From: Iris pallida
Lineage: Eukaryota; Streptophyta; Magnoliopsida; Asparagales; Iridaceae
Reading direction: 5' to 3'
DNA: 64,000 nucleotides
NCBI GenBank assembly: GCA_029216955.1
Contig: JANAVB010015600.1
Coordinates: forward strand, 36,764,153 to 36,828,152
Of the stretch, positions 39,351-51,577 are shown in pieces. The position numbers and the translations under genes were made by a program. Positions within the stretch are counted from its first letter, which is position 1, and the number at the start of each line of letters is the position of its first letter. The notes under the pieces are model-generated. The model did no database searches. It was given only the letters and a program-made list of their open reading frames with translations, and had not been told where the DNA came from.

Positions 39351-41275
39351 TCAAGGTCCAAAAAGATAAGGCTATCGCTCGCGCATCTCATCCTCCCGCT
39401 CCCAAGTAGACTCTCCTAGAGAATGATGTCTCCATGCAACGCGAACCAAGTATATCACTTAGTTCCTCAGTACCTTCTCTCGGCGATCTAGAATCTCCAC
39501 TGGCTGCTCTGGATAACTGAGAGTAGGTCCCACCTCAATCTCCGAATGATCAAGTACATGGCTAGGGTCAGCCACGTACCGTCTCAACTGTGATACGTGG
39601 AATACGTTGTGGACACCCACTAGTACAGATGGCAAGTCTAGCCTGTATGCCACGTCATCGACTCTCCCGCTGATCATGAAAGGTTCAGTGAAGCGCGGGC
39701 TAAGCTTCCCACCTCCACAAAAACGTATGGTACCACGAGTCGAAGATATCCGCAGAAAAACTATGTCTCCGACCTAAACACAAACAAGGTCTCAAGTTAA
39801 AAAAAATCAAACATGATCAAACAACAAAAACAAAAAACCTACTTCTAATCCTATCTCTAATCTTTACCTCAAACTACAAAGGCCTCCGGTGGCTATCGGC
39901 CCAGTGCCGATGTCTGTCCTGTGCCACGCGAAGTCTGTCCCTGATGAGCTTCACCTTCTCAACTGCATCAACAACCATCTCAGGTCCCAATAAAGCTTGC
40001 TCAACAACATCATCCCAAGATAAGGGTGTACGACACCTACGCCCGTATAAAGCCTTGAACGGTGACATCTCAATGCTAGCCTAGAAACTGTTGTTGTAAG
40101 CAAACTCCACCAAATATAGGTGATCCTCCCAGGAACCTCCAAATCTAAGATACACGTCTACAGTATGTCCTCGAGCATCTGAATAGTCCTTTCTGACAGT
40201 CTGTCCGTCTAGGGGTGGTATGCAGTACTTAACTTGAGCTGAGTGGCCAAGCTAGTCTGCAGACTCCTTAAGAAATAGGAAGTAAAGCGACTATCCCGAT
40301 TCGAGACAATGCTGACCGGAACCCCATGAATCCTGACAATCTGTCGCATGTACATCTCTGCAAGCCTCTCAGTAGATGTACCCAATTTAAATGGCAAAAA
40401 GTAGGCCGATTTGGTCAACCTGTCTACAATAACCCAAATCGTGTCTTTCCCTCCTGGTGTACGCGGCAACCCAGATACAAAATCCATCGTTATATGCTTC
40501 CACTTCTATTTTGGAATGGGCAATGGCTGCAATAATCCCCCTTGCCTCTGCGTCTCTGCCTTGACCTGCTGACAGACCAAGCATCTAGCTACGAATCGAG
40601 CTACCTTCCACTTTATTCCATACCACCAGACGTGCTCTCTCAGATCCCTGTACATCTTGTTGGCACCAGGATGTATAGAGTACTGAGATCTGTGAGCCTC
40701 CTGCATGACCTACTCCCTGAGCTCTCCACTAGGCACACACAGCCTGGAACCGTACCTCAAAGCACCATCCTCTGCAAGAAAAAACTCGCCATCCACTATC
40801 CCTGCTCAAACCTGCTCTCGGATACACCGCAGAGCAACATCCTCGAACTGTGTCGACTTGATCCTCTTCATCAAGTCCGACTGAATCTGAAGGTCCCACA
40901 TCTGTATCTGAACTCCGGGCACAATCACCTCGATCCCCAGGCTCTCCAAGTCAGCAAGCAAGTGACGATCCATAGTCAAACACATGGCTTTTGGATACCT
41001 ACTCAAGGTATTGGCAACCATGTTGGTCTTCCCTGGGTGATACTGAAGTGAGATGTCGAAGTCCTTCATCAGCTCTAACCATCTGTGTTGCCTCATGTTG
41101 AGCTTCTTCTGTGTAAACACATACTTCAAGCTCTTATAATCTTTAAAGATCTCCACCATCTCTCCATATAAGTAGTGCTTCTACAACTTCAAAGCAAAAA
41201 TCACCGCTGCCAACTCCAGGTCGTAGGTAGGATAGTTCTTCTCATGGGGACGTAACTGCTTGGAAGCATAGGCAA
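39351..41275 (-). pseudogene. Element B: RNase H, integrase and chromodomain-like tail
   Basis: The minus strand continues from the RT block: RNase H with [23 protein letters not shown] and [17 protein letters not shown]; an integrase zinc finger HRSQYSIHPGANKMY..CLVCQQVKAE; the core MDFVSGLPRTPGGKDTIWVIVDR, SNRDSRFTSYFLRSLQ and a TIQMLEDIL-like segment; GRRCRTPLSWDDV; then the C-terminal part with VFHVSQLRRYVADPSHVLD, YPEQPVEILDRREK and HHSLGESTWEREDEMRER. Stops occur in the core, after the HRRPL motif, after REKVLRN and near 39366. Between HRRPL.FE and VGDIVFLRIS lies a 94-nt intron-like insertion (39774-39867). The catalytic SDRDSRF is SNRDSRF here (first D to N, not necessarily the catalytic one). 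Confidence 0.9.
39774..39867 (-). other. Intron-like 94-nt insertion in element B integrase
   Basis: Minus strand: ..TTTGAG|GTAAAGATTAGAG...TTGTGTTTAG|GTCGGAGAC... It begins GT, ends AG, is T-rich (runs of T before the end) with a TTAAC branch-site-like motif about 30 nt upstream of the AG. 94 is not a multiple of 3; removal rejoins the frame at exactly the residues conserved in elements A (LEFVVGDRVFL) and G (LEFSVGDHVFL), which have no insertion here. AGGT occurs at both junctions. Splicing itself is inferred, not shown. Confidence 0.75.
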
Positions 41276-42835
41276 TTACCTTTCCATGCTGCTGCAAGAC
41301 ACAACCAACCCCTTTCCTGAAGCGTCACTATAGATAGTGAACCCTCCTGAACCAGATGGCAATGTCAGAATCAAAGTTGTCGTAAGCCGCTTCTTCAACT
41401 CATCAAAAGTAGCCTGACACTCCTCTGACCAAACAAACTCAACATCCTTCCGGGTCAGCCTAGTCAACGGCTCTGCAATCCGGAAGAAATCCTGCACGAA
41501 CCTTCTGTAATATCCTGCCAGCCCCAAGAAGCTCCTGATCTCTGCTACTGAACTCGGTACCGACCAAGCCTCAACTGTTGTGATCTTCTTCGGGTCCACT
41601 AAGATCCCATTTCCAGTCACTATATGACCCAAGAAGTCAACTCTGTCCAGAAAGAACTCGTACTTCGAGAGCTTGCAATACAGCCTCTCCCTCCTGAGTG
41701 TCCCCTGAACCGCTCTTAAGTGCTCCTCGTGCTTCTCCTCAGTCTTGGAATACACCAGGATATCATCGATGAACACTACCACGAACTTGTCCAAGTATTG
41801 GTGGAACACCTTGTTTATCAAGTTCATAAATACCGTCGGGGCGTTGGTCAGCCCAAACGGCATAACTAAGAACTCAAATTGTCCATACTGCATCCTGAAA
41901 GCGGTCTTTAAAATATTCTCCCTCTTCACCTTCACCTGATGATAACCTGACCTCAGATCAATCTTGGAGAAAACTCGAGCTCCGCTCAACTGATCAAAGA
42001 GGTCATCGATCTGCGGCAGTGGGCATCTGTTCTTGATCGTGAGATTGTTAACTGCCCTGTAGTCGATATACATCCGTACCGACCCATCCTTCTTGGGTAC
42101 AAAAAGTACCAGAGCACCCCAAGGTGAAGAACTCGATTGGATAAAGCCCTTGTCCTGCAGCTCATCCACCTGCTTCTTCAGTTCCACCAACTCACTATTG
42201 TTCACTCGATAGACATGCTGAGAAATCGGTTTTGTGCCGGAAACCAAGTCTATCGAGAACTCAACATCCCTATCCGGTGGAAGCCCTGGCAACTCCTCCG
42301 AAAAGACGTCTATGAACTCTGCAATCAAAGGATGTGGAGCCGCCTGCTCCTCAATTGAAGCTCCGTAGAAAAGTCCGTTGTCCTGCTCCGCCTACCGTCA
42401 GGTGTACTCGAACTCTGGCTCTCCTGGCGCTCTAACCAGAACTCTACCCCCTCGAAAATCTATGCTGGCATGGTGCCTGCTCAACCAATCCATACCTAAT
42501 ACGATATCGTAGTTCGGTAGTGGCATTACGAGCAGACTCACCTCCAACTCTGCCTCCCAAAATGATACTCCACCCTTTGCAAACATCACTCATGAGGATA
42601 ACACCACCCCCGATCGTGATCTTACAGGTCCTAGGCAATGATTCAGATACTAGACAGTGTCTAATAGCAAATGATATCGACATGAAACTGTGGGAAGTCC
42701 CGGAATCAAATAGAGCGAAAGCTGGAATGGAGTCGAAAAGAACCGAACCTGCAATCAACTCCCCAATGGCCTCTACATCCTCAGCTGCCATGGTGAAAGC
42801 TCGCCCCTACTGGACTGCTACTAGTGCTGCACGAA
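41276..42835 (-). pseudogene. Element B: protease and reverse transcriptase
   Basis: Protease is at about 42400-42790 (FALFDSGTSHSFMSISFA, and DIVLGMDWLSRHHASIDF in a shifted frame). RT forms one open frame of 350 codons (42328-41276): [70 protein letters not shown], active site [12 protein letters not shown] (near 41750-41780), [26 protein letters not shown] and DASGKGL of the RNase H start. This is the best preserved RT of the window, with the catalytic FIDD intact. A frame change in the protease (near 42590), a stop region near 42390 and one at the RT/RH junction (near 41276) prevent a full polyprotein. Confidence 0.92.
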
Positions 42836-44114
42836 CCGCTGCTGCTGAGTCGGCAACGGTCCCTTCTGTGATCCCCCTGGAGCTTGGCTCCGGCTCCCTG
42901 AGCTGCCCTGCCTGCAAAGAGGGAACAGTCCCTCAACTGGTGCTCTGACGATCCGCAAAGAAGATACTTCCCCAGCCTCTTCCTACACTCAGTCCATCCG
43001 TGTCCCAGCTTCTTGCAGAAGGTACAACTAGTAACCTGCTACCTCGGGGCCTGCTGCTACTATTTCGGCTGCTGATGCTGCACTGGCTGATGCCTGGCTG
43101 CTGGAACTGCTGCGGCTGGAACCTCTGCTGGTGCTGATGTTGCGGCTAAAAGTGCGGCCTCTTGGCCGGTCCTCCGCTACCACTGGCTCCCTGGATGTCG
43201 TGCCCCCTCTTGAGCCTCAGCTCAAGATCATCCAATACGGCTAAGGCATCCACCAAGATCTCCTCAAAGGTAGCGCTGCGGGCACTCTTGGTATAGGACT
43301 TCACCTCCTTTACCAATCCCTTTCTGAACCTCCGGGCCTTCGTCGTCTCGGACAACCCCTTGACAAATCTACCCAGACGGCAGAACTCCCCAGCATACTT
43401 CTCTACGGACTGACTACCCTAGACTAAGGCCTCGAACTGAGTCTCGAGGTCACCTAGCGCTGCATCTGGGAAAAACTTCTTATTGAACAGCTTCTTGAAT
43501 GCTGCCCAAGTCTGTCCTGGCATACCAACCCTCGGGTCGGTCTGATACCAAGTGTGTGCCAGATCCTACACCATGCTGGCCGCTGCCTCGATCTGAAGCC
43601 TTGCTGGAATCTCTGCTAGTCTGAAAATCTCCTCCATATGCTCTATCCATTCATCAGTGTACATAATGCCCTCTGTACCCCGAAAATCCTATGGGTGCAT
43701 CTTCTGAAAGTCTTGGATGCCCTTCTCCTTCGGCGGATACGGCTGCTGAACTACCGCAGGCTGAGCTGCTGCCCTCTCAACTGTATTCAGGGCCAGATCA
43801 ATGCCCCAACTAAACTCTACAGTCTGACGCTACTGTTGGGCCTGCTAGGCCTCCATGAACTGCTGAAAGAATGTGAACAGCTAAACTGTATCAACTATCC
43901 CAGAAGGTGGCTGCATCTGCTGGAGCATCTCTGGAACCACCGGGCTCGGCCTCTGCACTGCTGGTGGAGGGGCTCCTCCGAAAGCAGCTGAAACATCCAC
44001 CCCAACTGCCATGACTGGGGCTGAGGTACCGGGGGCTGGCTGGTGAGGACGAGAGGTGGCAGACCTCTCATCAGTGTCCCCCTGACCTGGGCGATGTGAT
44101 CTAGTCTCGACCAT
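42836..44114 (-). pseudogene. Element B: gag
   Basis: The minus-strand ATG is at 44114 (MVETRSHRPGQGDTDERSA), 220 nt after the primer site. After a proline/alanine-rich N-terminus a stop ends the first frame near 43881; the same frame reads on through FFQQFMEA. The Retrotrans_gag-type domain (DEWIEHMEEIFRLAEIPARL, DLAHTWYQTDPR, WAAFKKLFNKKFFPDAALGD, EFCRLGRFVKGLSETTKARRFRKGL) spans about 43700-43250 with several stops. A glutamine-rich stretch and a CCHC knuckle (CTFCKKLGHGWTEC, near 43000) complete it. The role is structural protein of the particle; non-functional here. Confidence 0.87.
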
Positions 44115-44334
44115 CCTAGAGACAGATCAAACAAGAAAACAATTGCTGAGAATGAGTCGATATAGCAAAGGAGGACAGTTTATATTCAAAGGAAGACAAA
44201 TAGCAGCAAAATATATATATACGAAATCTGATAAAGAGTTTTTCCTAATGTGATTGAGTACCTTCAAAAATATCCTAATCCTACTACAGGCTGCAGTGAT
44301 ACTCTAGTTTGAATACCACTGCAATTCTAAACTA

Positions 44335-44353
44335 GGACCTGCATGGGCCACCA
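44335..44353 (-). promoter_or_regulatory. Element B primer binding site, tRNA-Ile type
   Basis: The minus strand reads TGGTGGCCCATGCAGGTCC, 9 nt after the LTR end. 18 of 19 nt are the same as in the non-coding element. Confidence 0.8.
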
Positions 44354-45943
44354 CTAAAAATATGTCACGACCCGCACCTAGTGTAAGGGCACGAGAAGTG
44401 GTTACGTCCAGTCTACGCCGCAGTGCCGATGGTAGAACGCTGTTATAGGTCACATACATCTAACAGTTTTAAGGTACCTGTACAGTATATACACTCCGAA
44501 TGGAGGTGACATGATAAAGTATAACTCAATCACAACTAAGGAAGAAAGTACGATAAGATAGAATAGATGAAACACAGAATCCACAGATAATAAATACAGA
44601 TCAGAGAGATAGCTAAAAGCCTAAGATGAACATCTCCACAAATCCAGAATACAATCTCCAAATATATACAAGTGTATCCAACAGACATAATGAAAATAAG
44701 AAACTAGTCTAGCTAACTAGCCTAGACTACTGGGGTAATATCATCTACAAGTGCTCGGTCCTCCTGAGGGTCCAGCTCACAGGTGTCATCTAGGCCTGCT
44801 CTATAATAAGTGGGACACAGCTCCTCCATATCATCTGTAATATTTCAACAGGTCCAGTCAGGACTGGAGCGAGCACAGTACATCTCACGCAGTTCATAAC
44901 ATGACAGGAATATAATACAGGCAATAGAATAAGATACATGAAACGCCGAAGAGTATACATGAGTAAAAGAGAAGACTGTAATGAAATATCTATTATAAGT
45001 AAAGAGCTACAGTGAACTAGTGATTTAGAGTACAAGTTAGACATGTGAACGGCTTGATAATAAATATGAGAGGTTGTACATGGCTACACTACTTTGGAAA
45101 TTGTCCACATGACTATTTATACTCTCTCGTACCCCAATCAATACACAAAGATCCGTTCAAGTTATGTTATTGTACATGATTTCACATAGGAGCCCATAAA
45201 TGGGTGCACATGAAAGTAAACATGGGGGCTCCGTGAACATGAGAGTACATGAATCACGAGAGTGCACATGAATGGTAAAAGCACAAGAATACATGATGAA
45301 AGTAAAACGCACATAACATGATGTATTTGATGCTCCCGAGGGGGATAACATCGTATGAAGAGATCCATATAGTACTAATTCGTGTTTCCATCGTGTCAGC
45401 ATCAAGTTAAGTAATCTAGAGCAAGAAAATAGTCCTAGCAAGTATAAAACGGTCAGAGAATGTACTCGTTTGATATCCTGTGTGTCTGAATGAAATAATG
45501 CCTGAGAAGTGGTGTATGTCTCCTAATCAGAGCAACACAAGTCACAACATGACCAGAATGGTAAGCTGTAACATTATAATACATTCTACATGATGTTGGG
45601 TCAAATCTAGACTAAAGTCAACCCTGGTCAACTTCAATCAACTAACTAGTCAATGCTAGGTCAACTAGGTCAACCTAGGCCCAATCAAGTCTCAGTAGGC
45701 CTAACCAAGACTATCCTAGCAAGTATACACCATTCAAGTCACACAGGTTTACATAACCCCACTCATGTATATATATTCCATATGCCATAGGCTATACTAC
45801 CTGGCTATAAGCCACATTCACATATAGGCCACACACATAACAATTCCTATATATACATACCAATTTTCCACATGTCTATATACATACTATTTATATAGGC
45901 AAATGCAATATGTATATTATATTACATTATCACACTAGGTTAG

Positions 45944-45944
<1 letters not shown>

Positions 45945-46002
<58 letters not shown>
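45945..46002. repeat. (AT)n expansion in element B 5' LTR
   Basis: About 28 AT units lie here, where the 3' LTR (near 37105-37130) has only GTTTATATATACATATACTC. Solo LTR C has a similar tract at 51507-51574. Confidence 0.9.
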
Positions 46003-46007
<5 letters not shown>

Positions 46008-46985
46008 CTCATAGAGTGGGATAGGGAAATGCATATGTATGTGTGTAGGAGTGTGTGTGGCATATAGGGAAAGACAGTACATAGAGAGTGTACATATGAA
46101 ACAATGTGCACAGAAGGTATTTGTCCTCAAATTTTAGTGTGTTGAGTGTCATGTGTGTGTAGATACATAGTGCTTCAGGAATGGTGTAGAGTGTGTGTGT
46201 GTGTGTGTGCATAGGTTATATGTGCTCTCAGTTTTACAGTTTAATAGTGCTTGGTGTCAGTGTCAATAGTGTGACAGTTTAATTCATGTGTGTCAATGTG
46301 TAGATTAGTGTGTGTGTGACATGAATGTAGGCTAGATGTGTGTGTGTGTTTACATGACAGTGTAATAGTGCCCAGATTTGGTGTCTCAGAAAACATGGCA
46401 TATAGGTAGTGTATAGTGTATAGTGTCAATACATTTCAGAATTTGAAATGTGGCTGAGTGTGTAGAGATGTGTATATCAATATCAGGTTTCAGTCCTAAG
46501 GTTCAAACAGTAAAGTGTAGGCATGAGCACCATGTTCTTAGGTTCTAGTTTCCACAATCAGTGCAAGTGTAACAGTGTGTCATGGGGAACAAATCAGTGT
46601 GTGCATAGATTGTACTAAACTGACCCAAATAGTGTGTATAATCTCAGGTTTGAATTTAACAGGAAAACTCAAACTGGTATCAGTCACAGTTCAATGCCCA
46701 ATGAGAACTAAGGACTGAGTTCTCATGCCAAATCATAACCCTAACATGTTGGTTCATCCCCAAATATTTTAGGTGAATACATTCAAATTAAAACAAACAG
46801 TTAAATACATTTTAAACCCTCAAAACCCAACTGACAGTTAAGTATCAAGAATATGGGAATTTCCTATTTGGAATCTAATTTAACAACTATAATACCAATC
46901 AGAGGGTTGGCAAAAGCAGTGTCATGTGTGTACATGTCTAGGCATACATTTGTGTCCAAGAAACTGGACACAATCGTGTCCAAAT

Positions 46986-48059
46986 TGTTGGCCCATTGGT
47001 CATGGTCAAACCTGATTTTAATAATTGATCAAACTTTATCTCGATATAAATGCAAGTCAATTCAGATGTTTACCTACGATGTTTTGGACACTGCTCAACA
47101 ATGGATATCTACGATGTTCATGACTGAAGCCGTTTGCCATTCCAAATGTATTTCCTGTTAAGCAATATAATTTTTCATTTTTTTGAGTCTAGGAATACAT
47201 TGTACACCGAGTCGTACTGGCAAATAGGCTATCCAAAATTGTTTTTCAAAACTGACCTATTTTTTTTCAAATGACCTATGTTTTTGAAAAATATCCTTTT
47301 TACAAAAAGCTTCTGAAGGACTTTTCAAAAAGCCAAAATGATTTTTCTCAAAAATGAACTGACAGATCCCTAGCAAAACTCGGCCCGAGTTCGGCCAGAG
47401 TTCGGCCAAGTAGAACGTTAGTGAACGTTTGATTTTGAACTTGGTCATCCTTCAGTTGCGGTTTGTTACAAAGAGTTCTGTCCGAATTCTGTCAGAGTTC
47501 TGTCTTTGGAAAAACTATAAATAGAGAAGCATTTCGATCATTTCAAATCACCCAATTTACTTTCAATCTCTTCTATTCTTAAGCTTACATTCTTCCAAAG
47601 AGTTCTAAAAAGCTTTCATTTTCAAATCCCAAGCCAGTTACAATCCTATAGTCGATTTGCCAGTGTGGTACGGTCTAAAAGTTTCAAGAGCGATTATAAT
47701 CAGAGGCTTGATAGAAGATTCAACTCTTCACAATTGAAGTTTGTCGAGTTCTTCGTATCAAAGCTCGCGTCTGTAGAAGTTGTAAGGACTTCGTATGAAA
47801 ACTTGTAGGATTTTCCAATAGTGGATTCAACTGGAAGCTAGAGTTCTTCCGACTGGACTAGTCCTCACAAGAGAAAAACCAGTATAAATCTCGATGTTTG
47901 CGTTTGCCTTCTGATCTCTTTCAATTTCTGTAATTTACTTTGTGATTATTTTTATATCTGTGATCTAACTACTAACAAGTTTTTTAATTAGAAATATTCC
48001 ACTGCCTACTCTATTCATCCTCCCTCTAGAGTATTCTGCTTTACGATTTTGTTCCTACA
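46986..48059 (+). mobile_element. Ty1/copia solo LTR, F family, in element B 5' LTR
   Basis: This 1074-bp insertion begins TGTTGGCCCATTGGTC and ends CGATTTTGTTCCTACA. CAAAT is duplicated (46981-46985, 48060-48064), and the empty site is seen in B's 3' LTR near 37957. It is homologous to the F LTR (57023-58073) in reverse complement. TATA box CTATAAATA is at 47515-47523, after a run of CGGCC..GAGTTCGG motifs. Confidence 0.94.
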
Positions 48060-49381
48060 CAAATCACAACACATACAGACACATGAAATTGTGCACTTCG
48101 ACAGCGTCAGGCACGCGTGCACTTCACTCGTGGACACGACACGACACGAATTAGGACTCGTGCTCGTGCCTAGTGGTTCGCCTAGGATAGGGCTAGGGTT
48201 AGGTCACCCTGAAACGTGTCCAATCCGTATCTTCGTGGGACACGAAGACAGTGTCAGTCGCGTGTCTGTGCGTGTATCCCGCCAACGCACGAACGGTGCG
48301 GGTCAAATTTCTCACCATCTACTAAATGAGATCCCACGAAACTTTATAGGCTTCGTGTCAGTCACCCAGGGAGTGTTCACACCAATTTTGGTTTCACGAA
48401 ATGCCGTGTCCATGGAGAACTTGGACACGGGCAGCAGGGCACCCAACCGAGCCCCGTGCTGCGTGTCCAGCACCAAATAGGACACAAAAACTGACACAAC
48501 AACAAATTAGTCTTTACAAATATTAAAATACATATATAGATCTAGGGATCCATGTAATTAGTTTTACAAAACACGAAAATAATTTCCTAAGAGGTATTTA
48601 ATCGAACACCTTCCTATACACTATGATGCGTGTCCGATACGGACACCAAATGGACACAAAATTAACCCAAACTTTAGGAACAACTAAGAGACACCTAAAT
48701 CTAGCCCTAAATACAAAGAAAATTGAATATTAGAACAATTTGATGAGTTTAACCTATAGGTGCAAATGACAAGAAAAAGCTTCAAATAGGAGGTTCCTCC
48801 GTGATAGCCAACAGCTCCAAATTGTCCTGAAGCTGGGATTAATCTCCAAAATCAGAAAATAGGAGAGTATTAGGCTCTAATGCAAGAAACTAGAGTAAAA
48901 AAGGATTTAAAATGAAGAATCTATAGAATGGGAAAGAATGGACAAACCTTTCTTTCTCTATGTGCTCCTTCAATACAAAAGAGGCAAGAACCAATTAAGA
49001 GACTACTTATAAGAAAGGGAGAGAGCCCTAAGTGACCGGCCATGTATGTAAGAATTAGGGTTAGGGTCTAGTTTATGGCCTATGGGCCTTATTTCATAAA
49101 TCATGAATTTAATTCTAAGTCATAAGTCGTACACCAAATCACTAGTCCTCCTATTCAAATATTGATTTTTAAAAGACTAACTTAGATTGACTTAAGTTAG
49201 ACTAGGGTCTCACCATGCTAACCTAGTCACCATGGTTAGGGTCAACACCTAGGTTAGTCTACAAAGTCTCAACTAGTTTAAAGTCAAAATCAAAATCACC
49301 AATTAAATAAATTTAAAATAAATTCAAAAATTACCAAATGACCAAAATACCTTCAATCTAAAATATCGTAGTGACAGAAGG

Positions 49382-49697
49382 AATTAGGAGGGAAAAGTAT
49401 CAAAGGCTGAAAATTACTGAGCACGTGGCTCTGTTGTCAATGAAGAAGAAACATTGTTCTCAATCGAATCCTGGTTTAACAACCTAATAGCTAATGCTAT
49501 TTGAATGGGCTAAACCAAAATGGGCTTTAGTAAGTTCCTTAGCAATTGAATAATTGGGCTGAAAAATTCCACACCAAAAAGGCTGAGAAAATGAGGAAGG
49601 AAGGAAAAAGATTATTTAAATTGAGAATTAAATTCAAGCAAATGATTTAAAGAATTTATTTAACATATTATTAAAAATTTTGAGAGGTGGAGTTACA
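49382..49697 (-). repeat. Element A 5' LTR, right (outer) part
   Basis: Collinear with 13471-13793 of the 3' LTR; on + it ends GAGGTGGAGTTACA at 49697. It follows the right GAAGG copy of element B. Confidence 0.93.
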
Positions 49698-51503
49698 ATA
49701 CGTGCCACTTGGCACAGAGGTAGGGGCAACCTCTGTCAGCACACCCTTCGAGTTTGACATGATCTCATGTCGTATCAAGGGAGCACGGACACGTGCACTG
49801 GTTTTTGTACTAGACGGGTGCAGTCGGATTTTGCCCTCTGAAACTCTTTTCGTGTCCTGTCCTGACACGACAAGGACACGAATCAGGGTGCCTAACACGA
49901 AGACCTATACTAGACCTAACCCTAGACACAAGCACGAGGATTTTCGTATCGTGTGTCGTGTCCATTTATGATCGACACACACCACCACACTACCTGTGCC
50001 GTATTCACTGACACATTTCCATTTTATGTTTGGACACGTTCGTATCCAGTTTCCTGGACACGAATATTTCCTCCAGACACGTATGCACACACTCGACACC
50101 TGTGTGCACTTTAATTTGATGTTTATTTGTAATTTTCATATTGATTTGGGATTTTTCCCTAAACTCTGATACTGGGTTCGGATGTACTATTTAATTGGTT
50201 TTGGCACTTCGTGTCCACCTGCTGGACACGAGAACACCCCTATGACACTTGTGCACATGTGTCACATCTCTGTTTTCAACTGTTTTGAGTTTTTATATGA
50301 TTTTGAATTGGATTTTGGGTTGTTGTGTGTCGGGTTTAGTGTTTACTGATACTTGTGATTTCATGAGTTTTGGGTTTTAAGAAATTGCATAGATTTGGAA
50401 TTTGGGTTTTATGTTACTAATTGATTTCTGATTTCGAATTTAGGATGCCTGATGTTGGGTTTAATCTCTGTTAGGGTTTTCGAATTTGCATATTGAGTCT
50501 TCATTACAGTTCCTTGAGTCTTGATGTATCCTTGACTGATACTCTAAGTATCAGTCCACACTACCTTAGTAGTCCCTTATACACCTATGATTGGTTCAGT
50601 CCTTAGGCCCCCTGTCCAATCTCGAACATCCATGGGAGCAGCCATTGCTTACCTTGTTTAGACATTCATGTAGCAGTCTCATTTTGCATATGTTCATCCT
50701 ACATTCTTGATCACTGCATCCAGTAATATCCTGTCCTACATCATGAATGCTCAATCATTACATATGCCAATGATACCTTAAGTATTATTGCACATTCTCC
50801 ATGTTCAGTCCCTGAACAACTAAATGTATCTGCAATTTGATTCTTCAAGATTCATACCATGTTCACTTGTAAACATCTGTCATATGGATACTGATACTTA
50901 GAGTATCAGTACTCCTCCATTGCATTGATACCTACATTTATGATGTTCAGACCCTATGATGCATTGATTCATGATGAACCAGATGTTTGGTTCAGTCCTT
51001 AAGTCCATATCCTCTTTCATGATAAGTCCTATAACCTCAGTCCTTCCCTTCCCTTTCCTCCTTTCTATATATATAGCTTTCCTATATATATCTATGTTAA
51101 TGAATGAAAGTAAGTCTATATGTAATCATTAATGTAAGTATATATATATATATATATGCATTTCTATAAACTAAGTTGGGCTTTTGCATGTAATGAAAAA
51201 CCTGAGAACTGTGCACTGTCAACCTATGTTGTAAACTGTACACACACACACCCATGTAATCTGTTCACAAACACACAAATGCCACTCACCAATACACTCA
51301 ACAGTGAACACACACCCACACATCACTCTCTTGCCTATACACAAACACACACATACATTAACCCCTTTGTCTGATTGCACTAAACCCTATGCCATGTTCA
51401 CATTCATGTATCACTCACCCCTTTTCTATGCATATGTGAATTTGTACCTTGCCTTGTAACATAGGCAATAGCCATATATGTGTACTGTATATATACCTTG
51501 TGT

Positions 51504-51577
<74 letters not shown>

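Larger units (their letters stand above)
35549..49376 (-). mobile_element. Element B: Ty3/gypsy chromovirus-type, nearly complete
   Basis: It is flanked by GAAGG on both sides (35544-35548, 49377-49381). It has a 3' LTR (35549-39271), a polypurine tract, a full gag-PR-RT-RH-IN-chromodomain region on - (39351-44114), a primer site (44335-44353) and a 5' LTR (44363-49376, with a copia solo LTR inside). LTRs are related to solo LTR C. The coding region has many stops and frame changes, and an intron-like insertion in integrase. Confidence 0.93.
44363..49376 (-). repeat. Element B 5' LTR
   Basis: It spans 5014 bp including a 1074-bp copia solo LTR plus 5-bp TSD (46981-48059). Ends TGTCACTACG..GGTCGTGACA on the minus strand. 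It contains an AT microsatellite (45945-46000) and TG-rich tracts (46170-46350). About 15 differences in 330 nt were counted against the 3' LTR near the R/U5 end. Confidence 0.92.
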
